This document shows, piece by piece, positions 7,806 through 16,586 of a stretch of DNA of 64,000 nucleotides. The notes under the pieces are model-generated. The model saw nothing but the letters and a program-made list of their open reading frames with translations, searched no databases and was not told the DNA's origin. The DNA lies in assembly GCF_000186225.1 (NCBI RefSeq), contig NC_014933.1:3286001-3350000 (forward strand). The letters are read 5' to 3'. The translations under genes were made by a program, and so were the position numbers. The DNA comes from Bacteroides helcogenes P 36-108. Lineage in GTDB: Bacteria > Bacteroidota > Bacteroidia > Bacteroidales > Bacteroidaceae. Numbering within the stretch: position 1 is the stretch's first letter; each line of letters opens with the position of its first letter.

Positions 7806-7910
7806 TTACGGCTTAAATTGAGATACTTTGCCGTTCACGGTCACACAGCACATGACCGGCACAAGCCCGTTCTTCTTTGGGGCATTGCGCTTGAGATAAA
7901 ATAAGAAATC
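7806..7910 (-). pseudogene. Fragment of a tyrosine-recombinase N-terminus
   Basis: On the minus strand one frame reads FLFYLKRNAPKKNGLVPVM and then CCVTVNGKVSQF before a stop. This matches the Arm-DNA-binding N-terminus shared by Bacteroides mobile-element integrases (FYLK....KKNG..PIM.RITVNGK.SQF). There is no start codon in frame, an in-frame stop lies a few codons upstream, and the catalytic domain is missing. It is a short remnant of an integrase gene, probably from a conjugative or mobilisable element. The rest of the gap 7507-8080 holds only the TetR promoter, the hairpin and the Crp promoter. Confidence 0.65.
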
Positions 7911-8027
7911 AGCCCTTTGAAAACCATTCAAAAATCATCTGCCAGCCAGAAGAAAGTGATGGATCACCTAAACAACTATTCATCAGCCTTATTACTGCGT
8001 TCTGCGCTTAGTCTCAATTTTAATTCT

Positions 8028-8035
8028 TATCTTTG
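8028..8035 (+). promoter_or_regulatory. -7 box of the Crp/Fnr-type gene
   Basis: TATCTTTG fits the Bacteroides -7 consensus and lies 46 bp before the ATG at 8081. Because it overlaps a possible upstream TTG start at 8033, it decides the start codon. No good -33 box is seen. Confidence 0.5.
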
Positions 8036-8080
8036 CCCAAAATAGCGAAGATAAGCTATAAAACGAACAATTTTAGCATT

Positions 8081-8665
8081 ATGGAAGCATTATTGAAAGA
8101 AACCGTAGATGCAACTGTCAACTCTCGCTATCCGAGCATGACACTCGAAAGCAGAAAGATGATAGAAGAAATACTCATTCGCAAAGAAGTTGAAAAGGGT
8201 GAACTGCTCCTTAATGAAGGGCAAATCAGCCATAACATAGTGCTTGTAGGCAAAGGCATGCTACGCCAATTCTATTATAAAAGCGGAAAAGATGTGACCG
8301 AACATTTTTCTTATGAAGGTTGCATCATCATCTGCATAGAAAGTACCCTGAAGCAAGAACCCACCCGTCTCATGATTGAAGCATTGGAATCCAGTGTCGT
8401 TTATCTGTTGCCATACAACAAGTTGCTACGACTCACTGAAATATCATGGGAAATAAACATGTTCTACCGCAAGATACTGGAGTATTCACTCATCGTCTCA
8501 CAAGTCAAAGCAGACTCATGGAGGTTTGAAACGGCACGCGAACGTTACAACCAGCTTATGGAGCATCAGCCGGAAGTCATCAAAAGGGCTCCTCTTTCAC
8601 ACATTGCATCTTACTTGCTGATGACACCGGAAACGTTGAGTCGAGTACGCTCGGGCATACTGTAA
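8081..8665 (+). CDS. Crp/Fnr-family transcriptional regulator
   Basis: A 194-residue regulator. Residues about 20-125 form a cyclic-nucleotide-binding-like jelly roll (KGELLLNEGQISHNIVLVGK and on). Residues about 160-194 form a Crp-type helix-turn-helix (PLSHIASYLLMTPETLSRVR). The residues that contact cAMP in Crp are not recognisable, so the ligand is unknown. It lacks the four N-terminal cysteines of Fnr. Many Bacteroides paralogues of this size exist. The start at 8081 is chosen because an upstream TTG would overlap the -7 box. It is monocistronic. Confidence 0.85.
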   Translation: MEALLKETVDATVNSRYPSMTLESRKMIEEILIRKEVEKGELLLNEGQISHNIVLVGKGMLRQFYYKSGKDVTEHFSYEGCIIICIESTLKQEPTRLMIEALESSVVYLLPYNKLLRLTEISWEINMFYRKILEYSLIVSQVKADSWRFETARERYNQLMEHQPEVIKRAPLSHIASYLLMTPETLSRVRSGIL

Positions 8666-8731
8666 TCCACACTTTTTTCAACCTTCATGCTGTTTTTGAT
8701 TTATATCAAATTCTAACTCACAGGAACACCC

Positions 8732-8852
8732 TAACTTTGCACCATCAATATAAAGAATAAGAGCAAGATTTGGTTTTTATAAGAATAAAGATTGTTTTTT
8801 AGGAGACACTAAAAGAAAAGGTAATATCTATGACCGGATATTGCCTTTTTTT
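8732..8852 (+). ncRNA. Candidate small RNA between promoter and terminator
   Basis: TAACTTTG (8732-8739) is a good -7 box on the plus strand. About 80 bp downstream, GGTAATATCT (8820-8829) pairs with GGATATTGCC (8836-8845) and is followed by seven T. Between them there is no start codon with a useful open frame. This would give an RNA of about 105 nt. The hairpin can also terminate the minus-strand AraC gene, whose stop it touches, so it need not imply an sRNA. Confidence 0.35.
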
Positions 8853-9738
8853 ATTGCTTACGATATTCTTTAGGAGACACCCCCGTGTGATGCTTGAAGT
8901 ATTTACCGAAGAATGACTGATTGGCAAAGTGCAATTCATCCGCAATCTCCTGAACACTTAACTCCGAAGACTTCAACAAAGCCTTGGCCTCCAAGATTAC
9001 CAGACGATCAATCCACTCTCCTGCCGTTTTTCCACTGACCTCTCTTACTACGGTGGAAAGATGCTTGGCGGTAAGAAACATCTTGCCGGCATAGTGGGAT
9101 ACACTACGTTCTTCTTTATAGGATTCGGAAATAAGACGGAGAAAACGTTCAAACAATTCTTCTTTCCGGCTCTTTGGAATGCGCTCCTTTGTGGCATGCC
9201 CTTGATAAATATAATAAATTTCATAAAACAAGGACAGCAGCAAGCCCTGTGTAATCTCCATACGAAAAGGATTATCCTTTAATTTCACCCTGCTCCAAAG
9301 AAAAGAATGATAATCCTTAAACGATTGCAATTCTTCCGGAGTAATGTAAACGCAGGGACGCTCTCTAATGAGAAAGAACAAAGGCAGCAATTGCTGCATA
9401 GCAGGCTGCACCCCATCTATAAAATCTTTGGAAACAGCAATGAAGATACCCGAGAAATCCTCCGAACGCTCTCCTTGCTGAACAATCTGGTCAGGAAGTA
9501 TAATACCCATCATGCCTTCGGACAACACGTATTCCTGCAAATTAATGTGCATCTTGCACCACCCTTTCAGACAGATACTGAAACAGGCAGCATTCAAACG
9601 AGTGGGATAAGGAGACAAAGGCATGTCTTTTATATCATCGAAAATGGCAAAATCATTGCCGATGAAGTCAATCATCGGCAAATGTTGTATCAAAGAGATA
9701 TCTACATTCCGTATGCTTTTAGTTTCCATTGCTTCCAT
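8851..9738 (-). CDS. AraC-family transcriptional regulator
   Basis: A 295-residue regulator. The C-terminal 100 residues are an AraC/XylS DNA-binding domain with two helix-turn-helices (S..YAGKMFLTAKHLSTVVRE and SVQEIADELHFANQSFFGKY), ending in the usual 'HTGVSPKEYRK'. The N-terminal 180 residues are an AraC-type sensing domain. It follows the TonB receptor gene by 63 bp on the same strand but has its own candidate -7 box (TATTTTTG on the minus strand, plus 9749-9756). It probably controls the receptor. A second ATG three codons in is an alternative start. Confidence 0.85.
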   Translation of the reverse strand: MEAMETKSIRNVDISLIQHLPMIDFIGNDFAIFDDIKDMPLSPYPTRLNAACFSICLKGWCKMHINLQEYVLSEGMMGIILPDQIVQQGERSEDFSGIFIAVSKDFIDGVQPAMQQLLPLFFLIRERPCVYITPEELQSFKDYHSFLWSRVKLKDNPFRMEITQGLLLSLFYEIYYIYQGHATKERIPKSRKEELFERFLRLISESYKEERSVSHYAGKMFLTAKHLSTVVREVSGKTAGEWIDRLVILEAKALLKSSELSVQEIADELHFANQSFFGKYFKHHTGVSPKEYRKQ

Positions 9739-9801
9739 ACTTTGCAGACAAAAATAAGACTATCTCTCGGAATATTGTTCTAAAAATCCTTAAAGAAAAG
9801 G

Positions 9802-12126
9802 CTAACTCATGATTTTGAACCCGATGAAGAAGGTTCGGGGCTGTGTCGGTCCATAGAAATAACCGGAATCACGTAACGTCCCTTTATCCAAGTCCTTTTG
9901 GAAGCTATTGAAAATATTCTGCATACCGGTATTCAGTTGTAACTTAATGTGATCACGAAGTACGAAGGTATAGTTCAATTTCAGGTTCAGATCCAGAAAT
10001 TGAGGAGTATTCTCCATACGGTCTTTCTCTATATTCCAGAATGCACCTTCAGGAGCATCTTTAGGAGCATAGTGGGGAACAATCATCTTGCCGGTATAAG
10101 TGCCCGACAATGAAAAGTCAAAATTCTTCACCGGCGCAGACGAAAACGTGAAATAACCATAATAATCCGGGGTACGCGGCATGCGTTTGGTTGTCAAATT
10201 CACCCCATTTACTTTCGTCCAAGCTTCTTCTTGAGTATAACGACTACGCTGCGCCGTAAATCCCAACTGGAATTGGGCTTTTTTCCCATGAGCAAACTTT
10301 GCATCCAGATTAACTCCATATACACGGGCCCCATTTCCGTTACGACGTTCTTTGATAACATCACCCTGCTGATTCTTACCGATTTCCTCCAAAACAAAAA
10401 CGTGCTGCAAGTCCGTATAGAAACCTTCTACAAGAATATTCGCCTGCCAATGCCCCATATAAACAATCCAATCCACAGAGCCGCTATAACTGTTGGAACG
10501 TTCCTCATGCAAGTTGTCCGCCAGCTTAATCTGTACACCTTCACCTCCCACAGCAGTAACATGCAAGTCTTCATCGTATGCCTGAGGGGCACGGAAACCG
10601 GTAGAATACGTCAAGCGCGCCTGAAAATTGTCCGCAGGCTTATAGAGCAGATTGACACGAGGACTGAAGATGAGATTGTCAATCAGATTGTGCTTATCCA
10701 GGCGGGCGCCAACCAGCATAGTGAAATAGTTCATCTTCCATTCATTCTGAACAAAAGCGCTGGCAATGCGTACATCCTGCTGCATATCACGGTGATAGCC
10801 TGTCATGATGTCATGCAAAGAGTTATCCTGATATTCCAGTCCGCCGGTAAATGTGGCAGGTGCAAAGAAACAATTATCCATATTGCCTACATACATGCCA
10901 CCGACCACCCAGGTCAAATCTTTAGTCTTGCCGTATGCATTCATATCCTGCCGGGCGCCATAATAACTGTTACGGTCTGTATGCTGAATAGATCCGTAAA
11001 TTGAAATCTTATGTTTATATTCTTTCCAAAACAAATCATAACTCATTCCTCCACTGTTAATGACATGTTTGGTCTGCTCTGTAATATCTGTTTCATGAGG
11101 TTGTAAATCAAATTTGTTACCCCCGCGACGAAACTCGTTAGTAGTATGGTATTCCAGATTAATACGGCTGAAATGGGTAGGCCGGTAATAGGCGCGAAAG
11201 CCAAAAGTGTTCATATTCAGTTTGCCCAATTCAGAAAAGCCGTCACCATCACGGTCGTAAGGATTACGGTTACGGTAACTTTCATAAAGAGCTATGCCAT
11301 AGGAGTTATCTTTGGAAACCATTGACACGTTGCCTCCCATATATTGCTCCCAGGACTTTCCATCCATATTAGAAAACATGCTTGATACCTGAAAAGAGTT
11401 ATTGACCGGATCTTTAGTGATGATATTAATTGTTCCCCCCACAGCATTGGCGCCAAACAAAGCAGAGCCACCACCGCGCACCACTTCCACACGTTCAATC
11501 ATATTCACCGGAATTTGTTCCAAACCATATACACCACTCAGTGCACTGATTATAGGACGGCTGTTTATCAATATCTGAGAGTAAGGTCCCTCCAGACCAT
11601 TAATACGTACTTGAGGAAAACCACAGTTCTGACAATTGTTTTCCACACGCAGTCCGGACTGATAATTCAATGTCTTGGCCAAATCAGTGGAATTAACCAT
11701 CTCGAAAAGCTTCGTACTCATCACATTGACAACTACCGGAGCATCCTTACGGCTCACTTCATTGCGATTGGCAGATACCACCACTTCATCGGTAATAAAA
11801 CTTTCTTCTACCATCTGAAAATGTACAACCGCAGTGAAATCCCTATTCACTTCCACCTCTTTCTCTTGTGTCTTATATCCCACAGCAGACACCCGGAGCT
11901 TGTATTTCCCTGCCGGAAGCTTGCGGAATTCAAATTGTCCCTCTTCATTGGACACTGTTCCCTGCCCGGTTCCTACAATCAAAACTGTGGCATAGGGTAT
12001 ATTTTCTTCTGTTCCTTTCCCAATCACATGACCGGAAATCATATTGCCTTCCTTAATAGGATTTACGGCATACACTACGCCTGCGCCCAGTATAACAAAT
12101 ACCAACGCCAATATATAATGTTTCAT
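9802..12126 (-). CDS. TonB-dependent receptor with CxxC in the plug
   Basis: An outer-membrane active transporter of about 774 residues. After the signal peptide there is a carboxypeptidase-regulatory-like domain (about 28-108), then a plug domain and a 22-strand barrel ending in aromatic-rich strands (FFIGFKIMS). The plug carries 'NNCQNCGFPQVRINGLEG', a CxxC motif found in a distinct receptor subfamily. The substrate is unknown. The CxxC and the His-rich protein encoded upstream point to a metal or metal complex (inference). The start is the ATG at 12126, preceded by TTG. An array of 22-bp dyads lies just upstream and an AraC gene downstream. Confidence 0.85.
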   Translation of the reverse strand: MKHYILALVFVILGAGVVYAVNPIKEGNMISGHVIGKGTEENIPYATVLIVGTGQGTVSNEEGQFEFRKLPAGKYKLRVSAVGYKTQEKEVEVNRDFTAVVHFQMVEESFITDEVVVSANRNEVSRKDAPVVVNVMSTKLFEMVNSTDLAKTLNYQSGLRVENNCQNCGFPQVRINGLEGPYSQILINSRPIISALSGVYGLEQIPVNMIERVEVVRGGGSALFGANAVGGTINIITKDPVNNSFQVSSMFSNMDGKSWEQYMGGNVSMVSKDNSYGIALYESYRNRNPYDRDGDGFSELGKLNMNTFGFRAYYRPTHFSRINLEYHTTNEFRRGGNKFDLQPHETDITEQTKHVINSGGMSYDLFWKEYKHKISIYGSIQHTDRNSYYGARQDMNAYGKTKDLTWVVGGMYVGNMDNCFFAPATFTGGLEYQDNSLHDIMTGYHRDMQQDVRIASAFVQNEWKMNYFTMLVGARLDKHNLIDNLIFSPRVNLLYKPADNFQARLTYSTGFRAPQAYDEDLHVTAVGGEGVQIKLADNLHEERSNSYSGSVDWIVYMGHWQANILVEGFYTDLQHVFVLEEIGKNQQGDVIKERRNGNGARVYGVNLDAKFAHGKKAQFQLGFTAQRSRYTQEEAWTKVNGVNLTTKRMPRTPDYYGYFTFSSAPVKNFDFSLSGTYTGKMIVPHYAPKDAPEGAFWNIEKDRMENTPQFLDLNLKLNYTFVLRDHIKLQLNTGMQNIFNSFQKDLDKGTLRDSGYFYGPTQPRTFFIGFKIMS

Positions 12127-12204
12127 CAAACCAATGTTTTTTTGATTATAAAATAATTGCTTGTCTCATCTTCACCAACTATAAAGCGGCGATTTACTAC
12201 TACC

Positions 12205-12292
12205 AAAGCGTTGCTTTAATGCCGATAAAGCAATGCTTTAACACTAATAAAGTAACGCTTTAATGCTAATAAAGCAGCACTTTATTTACGAT
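12205..12292. repeat. Tandem array of four 22-bp dyads
   Basis: There are four consecutive units starting at 12205, 12227, 12249 and 12271, exactly 22 bp apart, and a degenerate fifth start at 12293. Each begins with a dyad of the form AAAGC-N3-GCTTT, followed by a spacer of type AATGCNNAT. The array lies about 80 bp upstream of the TonB receptor start, between it and the His-rich gene. The period equals about two helical turns and is not a multiple of three, so it is not coding. It looks like a cooperative operator array. The rest of the 12127-12379 gap shows nothing else. Confidence 0.7.
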
Positions 12293-12379
12293 AAAGAGAA
12301 ATAAAGTTTCTTATCGCTGACAATGAGATACTTATATTTTCCGAATATCCATAGAATATCGGACATCTCGAATCTGTCT

Positions 12380-12736
12380 TTATGAAAGCAAAAAGGAGGG
12401 AGGAGCGCGAAGAGAAAGTGTCCGTATGACCTCCCCTTTTACCGTAGGGGTTGCCGGAGCTGATTTAAGCACTGCTTGCAAGGCACGCATGGGATGCCGG
12501 TCTTCATATACGTCAACTCCCGAAGAACAGAAATTTGACAAATACCCGATAACGACTAATGAGGTCTTGGAATGCGAGTGAGTACCATGAAACGGATGCG
12601 AATGAGCTACCAGCACTCCGTTAATGTAGTGAACGTGGGTAAAAGCCGTTATGCTTGCCTGATACATTATAAATAATGCCAGCAAGCATAAAGCCCCTAT
12701 GATTTTCTTTTCTTGCCTCACGTTCAAAAAGCTCAT
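12380..12736 (-). CDS. Small His-rich membrane-anchored or exported protein
   Basis: A 118-residue protein with an N-terminal hydrophobic segment (about 11-32), followed by a histidine-rich stretch: THVHYINGVLVAHSHPF and HGTHSHS, with eight histidines within about 25 residues. The rest has low complexity and ends in a Ser/Pro/Leu-rich tail. The His cluster suggests binding of Zn, Cu or Ni (inference). Its own promoter is visible upstream (12754-12787). It precedes the CxxC TonB receptor on the same strand, and the two may work together. I know of no characterised homologue. Confidence 0.65.
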   Translation of the reverse strand: MSFLNVRQEKKIIGALCLLALFIMYQASITAFTHVHYINGVLVAHSHPFHGTHSHSKTSLVVIGYLSNFCSSGVDVYEDRHPMRALQAVLKSAPATPTVKGEVIRTLSLRAPPSFLLS

Positions 12737-12753
12737 ATTACGAATTTGAGGCG

Positions 12754-12787
12754 CAAAGATAGCGATTTATTTTTTTATTTTGCCAAA
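12754..12787 (-). promoter_or_regulatory. Promoter of the His-rich gene
   Basis: On the minus strand there is a -33 TTTG (plus 12784-12787) and a -7 TATCTTTG (plus 12754-12761), 22 bp apart and about 18 bp before the ATG at 12736. It overlaps the 3' end of the upstream phosphatase gene. Confidence 0.5.
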
Positions 12788-14512
12788 CAAGGTATCATAA
12801 TCACGCTTTAAGGCCGGTACTGCCCATTCCTCCGGAATAAATTTCCACAGGTTCAGAGTATGTGGCGAAATCACCTTCTTACGTTCAATATATTGCATCA
12901 GATAATAACGCAAATCTTTATCGGTAGAACAGATAATACGTTTTTTCAATTCATCCTGAGAAATACCTGCGCCCTTTGTCAGCAACTCACCTCCGCCATT
13001 GCCGCGATATGAATTCAACGCCACTTTATAAACCTTATCCATGTCGAACGGACTGCCGTCTGCCATGCTGACAATATTCACTTTCTCACCATCCGGTTTC
13101 GTCACATCCACAGTATAGACAATGCCTGCCGCCGAGTCAAAATTAAAGCTGAAATTCTTGAACGAAGCTCTGTCTTCAGAACCTTCACGACGCTGTTCAC
13201 GAAACAGCAACAGATGATCTTCCGGAGATTTCATTCGGTTTGTCCACAAATCATACGACATTTCCAAGGCATCACGTATCTCTTTTCCGGAAAGTCTCAT
13301 TGTGTAAAGCATATTCTCATACTTATACAAATTAAACATATCGTTTACAAACACGTCACCTTCCTTTATTTCAGAGTCAAATGACAAGGGAGCCGCAAAC
13401 GAAATATCGGCTCCGCTAATATCCATTTGCAATGTATGAATCAGATCAATAAAAGCCGAAGGTCCAAAATAAGCAGGACGTGTAGAGATTGTCTCCGTGA
13501 AATGACCGATCTTCTTGGACACGAAATTTTGAATCGCATGATATTGTGGAGAAAAATGGTCGACGAATTCTTCACTAACGCCATAATCCTTGGTATCAGA
13601 CAATACTCCATTAATCTTCTTATCTATAACCTTACCATCACGTAGCCTTAATGTTACATCCACATCGCTCACTACAACAGCATTACTTGCCGGATCCATA
13701 ATCAGAACGGAATCACCGGTAATATTATCTATTTTCTTACATTCGCGCGCATGGTCATGCCCCATCAGTACAATATCAAAACCGGGAACGTTACGGGCAA
13801 CATCAACAGACGCGTTCTCGCGATACCGACCTGCCATTAATTGGGCATCCTGACCGGCGTGAAACATACCGATTATTAAATCCGGATTCTCCTTTTCACG
13901 GATGATTTTCATCCATTTACGGGCAGTCTCCTCCATGTCATCAAAACGTAGTCCTTTCCACAGATTTTCAGACAACCATACCGGGATAGCAGGAGTAATC
14001 ATTCCTAAAACAACGATCTTCACTCCATCCCTTTCAAATACTTCATAAGGCTTAAAATGAGGTTTCTCTGTATCGGTATTTATAATATTAGCGCCTAATA
14101 TCGGAAATTTACAATCTCCCGACCAACGGCCAAAAACCGTACACCCCGTCTCTATGTCATGATTACCCATGTTTCCCGCATTATATCCCATAAAATTCAT
14201 CATTTCTGCTGCTACATGTGGGGCGACAGTATCAATATAATTGTAATAATAGGCCGCAGGCTGTCCTTGCAAAAGGTCACCGTTATCCAGTAAAATCAGA
14301 TTATCTTTATATATTTCACGCTTCTTCTGTACAAAAGCGTGTACACGTGCCAAACTTCCTGCGGCATCTCTCTTATGAATAAAGTCATAAGGATAATAAT
14401 TACCGTGCACATCACTGGTTTGTACAATCTTAAGTTTCACCACCCTTTCCTGAGCAGGCAGCAAGCCTATCAAAAGTAAAATTCCCGCTAAAAAACAACT
14501 AAATCTTTTCAT
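12767..14512 (-). CDS. 5'-nucleotidase / 2',3'-cyclic phosphodiesterase-like metallophosphatase
   Basis: A 581-residue exported enzyme of the UshA/CpdB family. The signal peptide ends near AQERV (residues 20-22). The calcineurin-like metal-binding motifs are present: DVHG (34-37), NGDLLQG (77-83), GNHD (116-119) and GHDH (near 250). The C-terminal half is the 5'-nucleotidase substrate-binding domain. It would dephosphorylate nucleotides or cyclic nucleotides in the periplasm to salvage nucleosides and phosphate. The exact specificity cannot be read from the sequence. It starts 50 bp after the sensor kinase stop on the same strand, so the two are probably co-transcribed. Confidence 0.85.
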   Translation of the reverse strand: MKRFSCFLAGILLLIGLLPAQERVVKLKIVQTSDVHGNYYPYDFIHKRDAAGSLARVHAFVQKKREIYKDNLILLDNGDLLQGQPAAYYYNYIDTVAPHVAAEMMNFMGYNAGNMGNHDIETGCTVFGRWSGDCKFPILGANIINTDTEKPHFKPYEVFERDGVKIVVLGMITPAIPVWLSENLWKGLRFDDMEETARKWMKIIREKENPDLIIGMFHAGQDAQLMAGRYRENASVDVARNVPGFDIVLMGHDHARECKKIDNITGDSVLIMDPASNAVVVSDVDVTLRLRDGKVIDKKINGVLSDTKDYGVSEEFVDHFSPQYHAIQNFVSKKIGHFTETISTRPAYFGPSAFIDLIHTLQMDISGADISFAAPLSFDSEIKEGDVFVNDMFNLYKYENMLYTMRLSGKEIRDALEMSYDLWTNRMKSPEDHLLLFREQRREGSEDRASFKNFSFNFDSAAGIVYTVDVTKPDGEKVNIVSMADGSPFDMDKVYKVALNSYRGNGGGELLTKGAGISQDELKKRIICSTDKDLRYYLMQYIERKKVISPHTLNLWKFIPEEWAVPALKRDYDTLFGKIKK

Positions 14513-14562
14513 ATCTCGTATATCTATTCTCTATCCTCTTTTTTTCTATTGAGATGCATAGC

Positions 14563-16493
14563 TTACAAGTTCATGGGATGAGTAAAGATGAATCTTGCCC
14601 CATTGGTATAAGTCGGGTCGATCCATATCTTTCCGCCCCATTTTTCTGTTGTCAACTTGCAGATAGACAAGCCCAATCCAGTTCCTTGCATGTATTCATT
14701 CAATTTTTCAAAACGTTCGAATACCAATCCCTGCTTATCCAAAGGAATTCCGCAACCAGTATCAGTCACAGAAAACACAGCCATATTCCCATCCCGGTTT
14801 ATCTCAAGCTTCAAAGTAATAGTGCCATTCTTGGTAAACTTATCGGCATTGGAAAGTAAGTTAATCACCACCTGCTGCAAGCGTTGTACATCTGTTCGTA
14901 TCTTTACAGAATCACTGCCACATTCAAACAGAAAACGGTTATCAGACTTACGCGCCTGAGCTACCGAGGCTACTATCTGCCGACAAACAAGTGCCACATT
15001 GCAGTCTTCCGATTTAAACTTGACACGATCTGCTTCCAACCGGGACACGTCGAGTATATCATTAATCAGACGGAGCAATAAGTCTGAATTGGTTTTAATA
15101 ATCTCAAAATAGCTGCGTTGCTCCTCTTCTGAGCTTCCTCCGGCAGACAAAACATCCGAAAATCCGACAATGGCATTCAACGGTGTCCGAATCTCATGGC
15201 TCATATTGGCAAGGAAAGCACTTTTCAGACGGCTCGATTCTTCCGCACGTTCCTTTGCCTCCAGCAAAGCTCCTTCGGACTCTTGCAGATCATCCTTTAA
15301 TTTCTTCGTATGATAATAAAAATACAGAGATATAAACAATGCCACTAACAAAACAATCAGAACAGCCACAACAGTCCATATCTGATATTTATATTGCGTA
15401 TAAAAAGAGGGAGTTACGTTCAAGTATCTTATCGGTCCCGGAATAGTGGAGACATCAAGTTTCTTCTCTTTTACAAGTTTATTATCCAACACCGTTTCAT
15501 TGGGTATTATCTCCATCCTACTTTTGTTATCCGGCGAAATCGACAATAAACGAACTGCTTGCCTTGCCATTTCTTTTCCTAACTGACGGTAGGCCGGAAC
15601 CACACCGCCAATGGCCCAATAGCCAAAAGCAACCGATGTCAATGAAAAGGCCGGCAAACCGGGAACCGCTTCCATCATGGCATACGTTGCATTACGCATA
15701 AAGTAGCCATCGTTCATATCCACCCTCCATGTTCCCACCAGCACTGCCGTATTTTCAGGTAGTTCGTGCAGCCTCTCGGTTATTGTATAAATGGTATTTA
15801 CACGTCCATCCAAAAGAATGAGTTTCAATTCCGGAAATTTTTTCATTTCTTTTACGACGTATGCCTGCAAAGATACACCTCCATAACTATTATCCGATAT
15901 GAAAGCGATATTCTTCGTTTTAGGATAGAGCTTTTTTATCATATTGATGTTGGCAATCACATCATATTCATACAAAAAACCGGCTTTGATGGGTGATTCG
16001 GGAAAGTCACTGAAGAAATCGACGGACTCGGGCATCCATGTTTTCAGATTTTCTGTTTTGTCAGGCAACAAGATGGCATTTCTACTTGACAATGCACTCA
16101 ATACCGGAATATCACTTCGCATTGAATCTTCTAAAGAAAGGTATGCGGCCCATGCCTCCTGCCCGATTAAGACAATTAATGAAGGTCTTTCTATCCCCTT
16201 ATATTTTGTCAAAAGTGCTCTCATCCTTTCCGTCCACCAAGGAGACTCTGAAAAACTCTTGCAGTTCATGTTTTCCAACGCAATAGTATTAGTGCCGCCT
16301 AACTGTTGAAATTCCTCCATAAAATCAGAGATGTTTCCCGATGCTTGACGAGCATCCGGATTATAAGAGCTGATTATCAGCACCGGCCGACCGCCACCCA
16401 TTATAGAATAAACAGGCAAGAAAAAAAACAAAACACAGACAGTAATGATAATATTTTATATAATCTATTTTTAAGCACGGCCTTCCAATTCAT
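14563..16493 (-). CDS. Sensor histidine kinase with ABC-substrate-binding-like sensor; frameshift in signal peptide
   Basis: A membrane kinase. Its exported N-terminal half resembles ABC-type substrate-binding proteins, followed by a transmembrane helix, a HisKA domain (SHEIRTPLN, with the histidine about residue 412 counted from a TTG at 16431) and an HATPase domain with N, G1 and G2 boxes. There is no receiver domain, and no response regulator lies next to it. The open frame from 16431 lacks a proper start and begins inside a signal peptide. An ATG at 16493 (or GTG at 16478) opens another frame reading MNWKAVLKNRLYKILSLLSV. That frame would join the kinase exactly if the eight-T run (plus 16421-16428) had nine. 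As written the gene is frameshifted. Confidence 0.75.
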
Positions 16494-16505
16494 TCGTTAT
16501 TGTGG

Positions 16506-16563
16506 CAAATATACAGTATAAAGTTGGAAGTATCCCCAAAAACAACTATTTTTCGTATATTTG
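16506..16563. promoter_or_regulatory. Divergent promoters for the kinase and tex
   Basis: The minus-strand -7 box TATATTTG lies at plus 16506-16513, leading to the kinase gene. The plus-strand -7 box TATATTTG lies at 16556-16563, leading to tex. The predicted kinase leader is only about 6 nt to the ATG at 16493 or about 22 nt to the GTG at 16478, which slightly favours the GTG. No clear -33 boxes are visible. Confidence 0.45.
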
Positions 16564-16586
16564 ACACCCAATTAAAATGAATTCAA

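Noticed and set aside
7653..7904. 83-residue plus-strand open frame with a hydrophobic stretch
   Set aside because: It overlaps the terminator hairpin and the antisense strand of the integrase remnant. It has no promoter or recognisable domain.
10231..11004. 257-codon open frame antisense to the CxxC TonB receptor
   Set aside because: It is a shadow of a clearly coding gene on the other strand, with no domain and no promoter.
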